In this document: piece by piece, positions 57,802-58,246 of the stretch
Layout: every line of letters begins with the position of its first letter
Position numbering within the stretch: position 1 is the first letter of the stretch
Assembly: GCF_019655335.1 (NCBI RefSeq)
Contig: NZ_BPFD01000021.1
Coordinates: 1 to 58,246 of the forward strand
Direction of reading: 5' to 3'
Origin: Shewanella hafniensis
Lineage (GTDB): Bacteria; Pseudomonadota; Gammaproteobacteria; Enterobacterales; Shewanellaceae
DNA: 58,246 nucleotides
Program-made: the position numbers and the translations under genes
Notes under the pieces: model-generated
The model's database searches: none
The model's input: the letters and a program-made list of their open reading frames with translations, nothing else
What the model was told of the DNA's origin: nothing

Positions 57802-58246
57802 GATTTCGTTTCATCAAACGGCAATCCAACCTGTTTCCCGTAGCACTGTTATGTCGAGTAATGAGTGTAAGTAAATCAGGTTATTACGATTGGCATAAGC
57901 GCCCTGCAAACGTGATAAGCCTTGAAACACTGAAGCTTTATCGCCTTGTTCGACAGCTATTTAAGCAAAGTCGAGGCAGCTTAGGGAATCGTGAAATGGT
58001 GAAGAAATTGCGCAAGGAAGGCTACCAGGTTGGTCGCTATCTCGTTCGTAAAATTATGCACCGCCTTCGACTTAAAGCAACCCAGCGACGCGCTTACAAG
58101 GTGACTACGCAGCGAAAACACTCAGATGCAGTGGCAGATAACCTGTTAAACATGAACTTTAACCCAGTATCGGCTAATCAGGTTTGGGCGGGTGACGTGA
58201 CCTATTTAAAGACGGGTGAAGGCTGGATGTATTTGGCTGTGGTGAT
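57769..58246 (+). CDS. IS3-family transposase OrfB, partial
   Basis: The frame reached by the -1 shift at 57762-57768 runs to the window end without a stop. It has the usual OrfB head (FIKRQSNLFPVALLCRVMSVSKSGYYDWHKRP), the HTH_21 region (LVRQLFKQSRGSLGNREMVKKLRKEGYQVGRYLVRKIMHRLRLKA) and the beginning of the DDE integrase core with its first aspartate (NQVWAGDVTYLKTGEGWMYLAVV). The rest of the catalytic domain is outside the window, so intactness cannot be judged. Confidence 0.9.

Larger units (their letters stand above)
57464..58246 (+). mobile_element. IS3-family insertion sequence, left part (cut by the window end)
   Basis: Contains orfA and most of the start of orfB of an IS3-family element with a programmed -1 frameshift between them. 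The left boundary is uncertain; the stretch GGACACTTAATTTTGAGACAG near 57464 looks like a terminal inverted repeat, but its partner is outside the window. Confidence 0.75.

Overview
This window is chromosomal DNA of a Shewanella-type gammaproteobacterium. The main grounds are the combination of gene contents: chitin-binding GbpA, an ExeM-like extracellular nuclease with a GlyGly-CTERM tail, a formate dehydrogenase fused to a GltD-like module, an S46 dipeptidyl-peptidase and several chemoreceptors. Moderate GC content fits too. No tRNA, rRNA, CRISPR array or prophage was recognised. Species cannot be decided from sequence alone.

Layout. 1-5.0 kb: the start of a secreted protein (minus strand, cut by the window edge), a TonB-dependent receptor and a fused thioredoxin/DsbD-like membrane protein. 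5.3-6.3 kb: divergent ohr/ohrR with two palindromic operator candidates. 6.5-12.1 kb: a short GlpD-like flavoprotein, rlmC, chrA and a chemoreceptor. 12.2-16.5 kb: one very large formate dehydrogenase polypeptide carrying ferredoxin, GltD-like and molybdopterin modules. 17.0-19.7 kb: prfB (with its programmed +1 frameshift) and lysS. 20.4-26.9 kb: a CstA-family transporter, katG, a hotdog thioesterase and an OpgG/OpgD-family lipoprotein. 27.0-31.5 kb: a divergent amidotransferase/AraC pair, a PitA-type phosphate transporter, an apparent tiny transcription unit and a DUF72 gene. 31.8-35.4 kb: a PAS-GAF-GGDEF diguanylate cyclase gene whose frame is broken at a run of six G, facing a second chemoreceptor.

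35.8-43.5 kb: an M1 aminopeptidase lipoprotein, then a compact minus-strand cluster (WD40-like lipoprotein, slyX, a peptide deformylase, a COG3014-like lipoprotein, LpoB-like lipoprotein), and divergent from it an FKBP isomerase. 44-50 kb: the nuclease, three small genes, and catalase katB preceded by a 17-codon leader ORF. 50.1-52.7 kb: a GDT1/TMEM165-family manganese exporter with a yybP-ykoY riboswitch, and gbpA. 53.3-58.2 kb: an aromatic amino acid transporter, an S46 peptidase and the left part of an IS3-family insertion sequence cut by the window end.

Themes: peroxide defence (ohr, katG, katB), manganese homeostasis, secreted degradation of DNA, chitin and peptides, and envelope biogenesis. 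I see no unmistakably new multi-gene system. The most interesting unexplained items are the terminator-bounded mini-locus near 30.5 kb, the katB leader ORF, the His-rich 12-bp repeat inside an iron-sulfur loop of the formate dehydrogenase, and the G-tract frameshift in the diguanylate cyclase gene.
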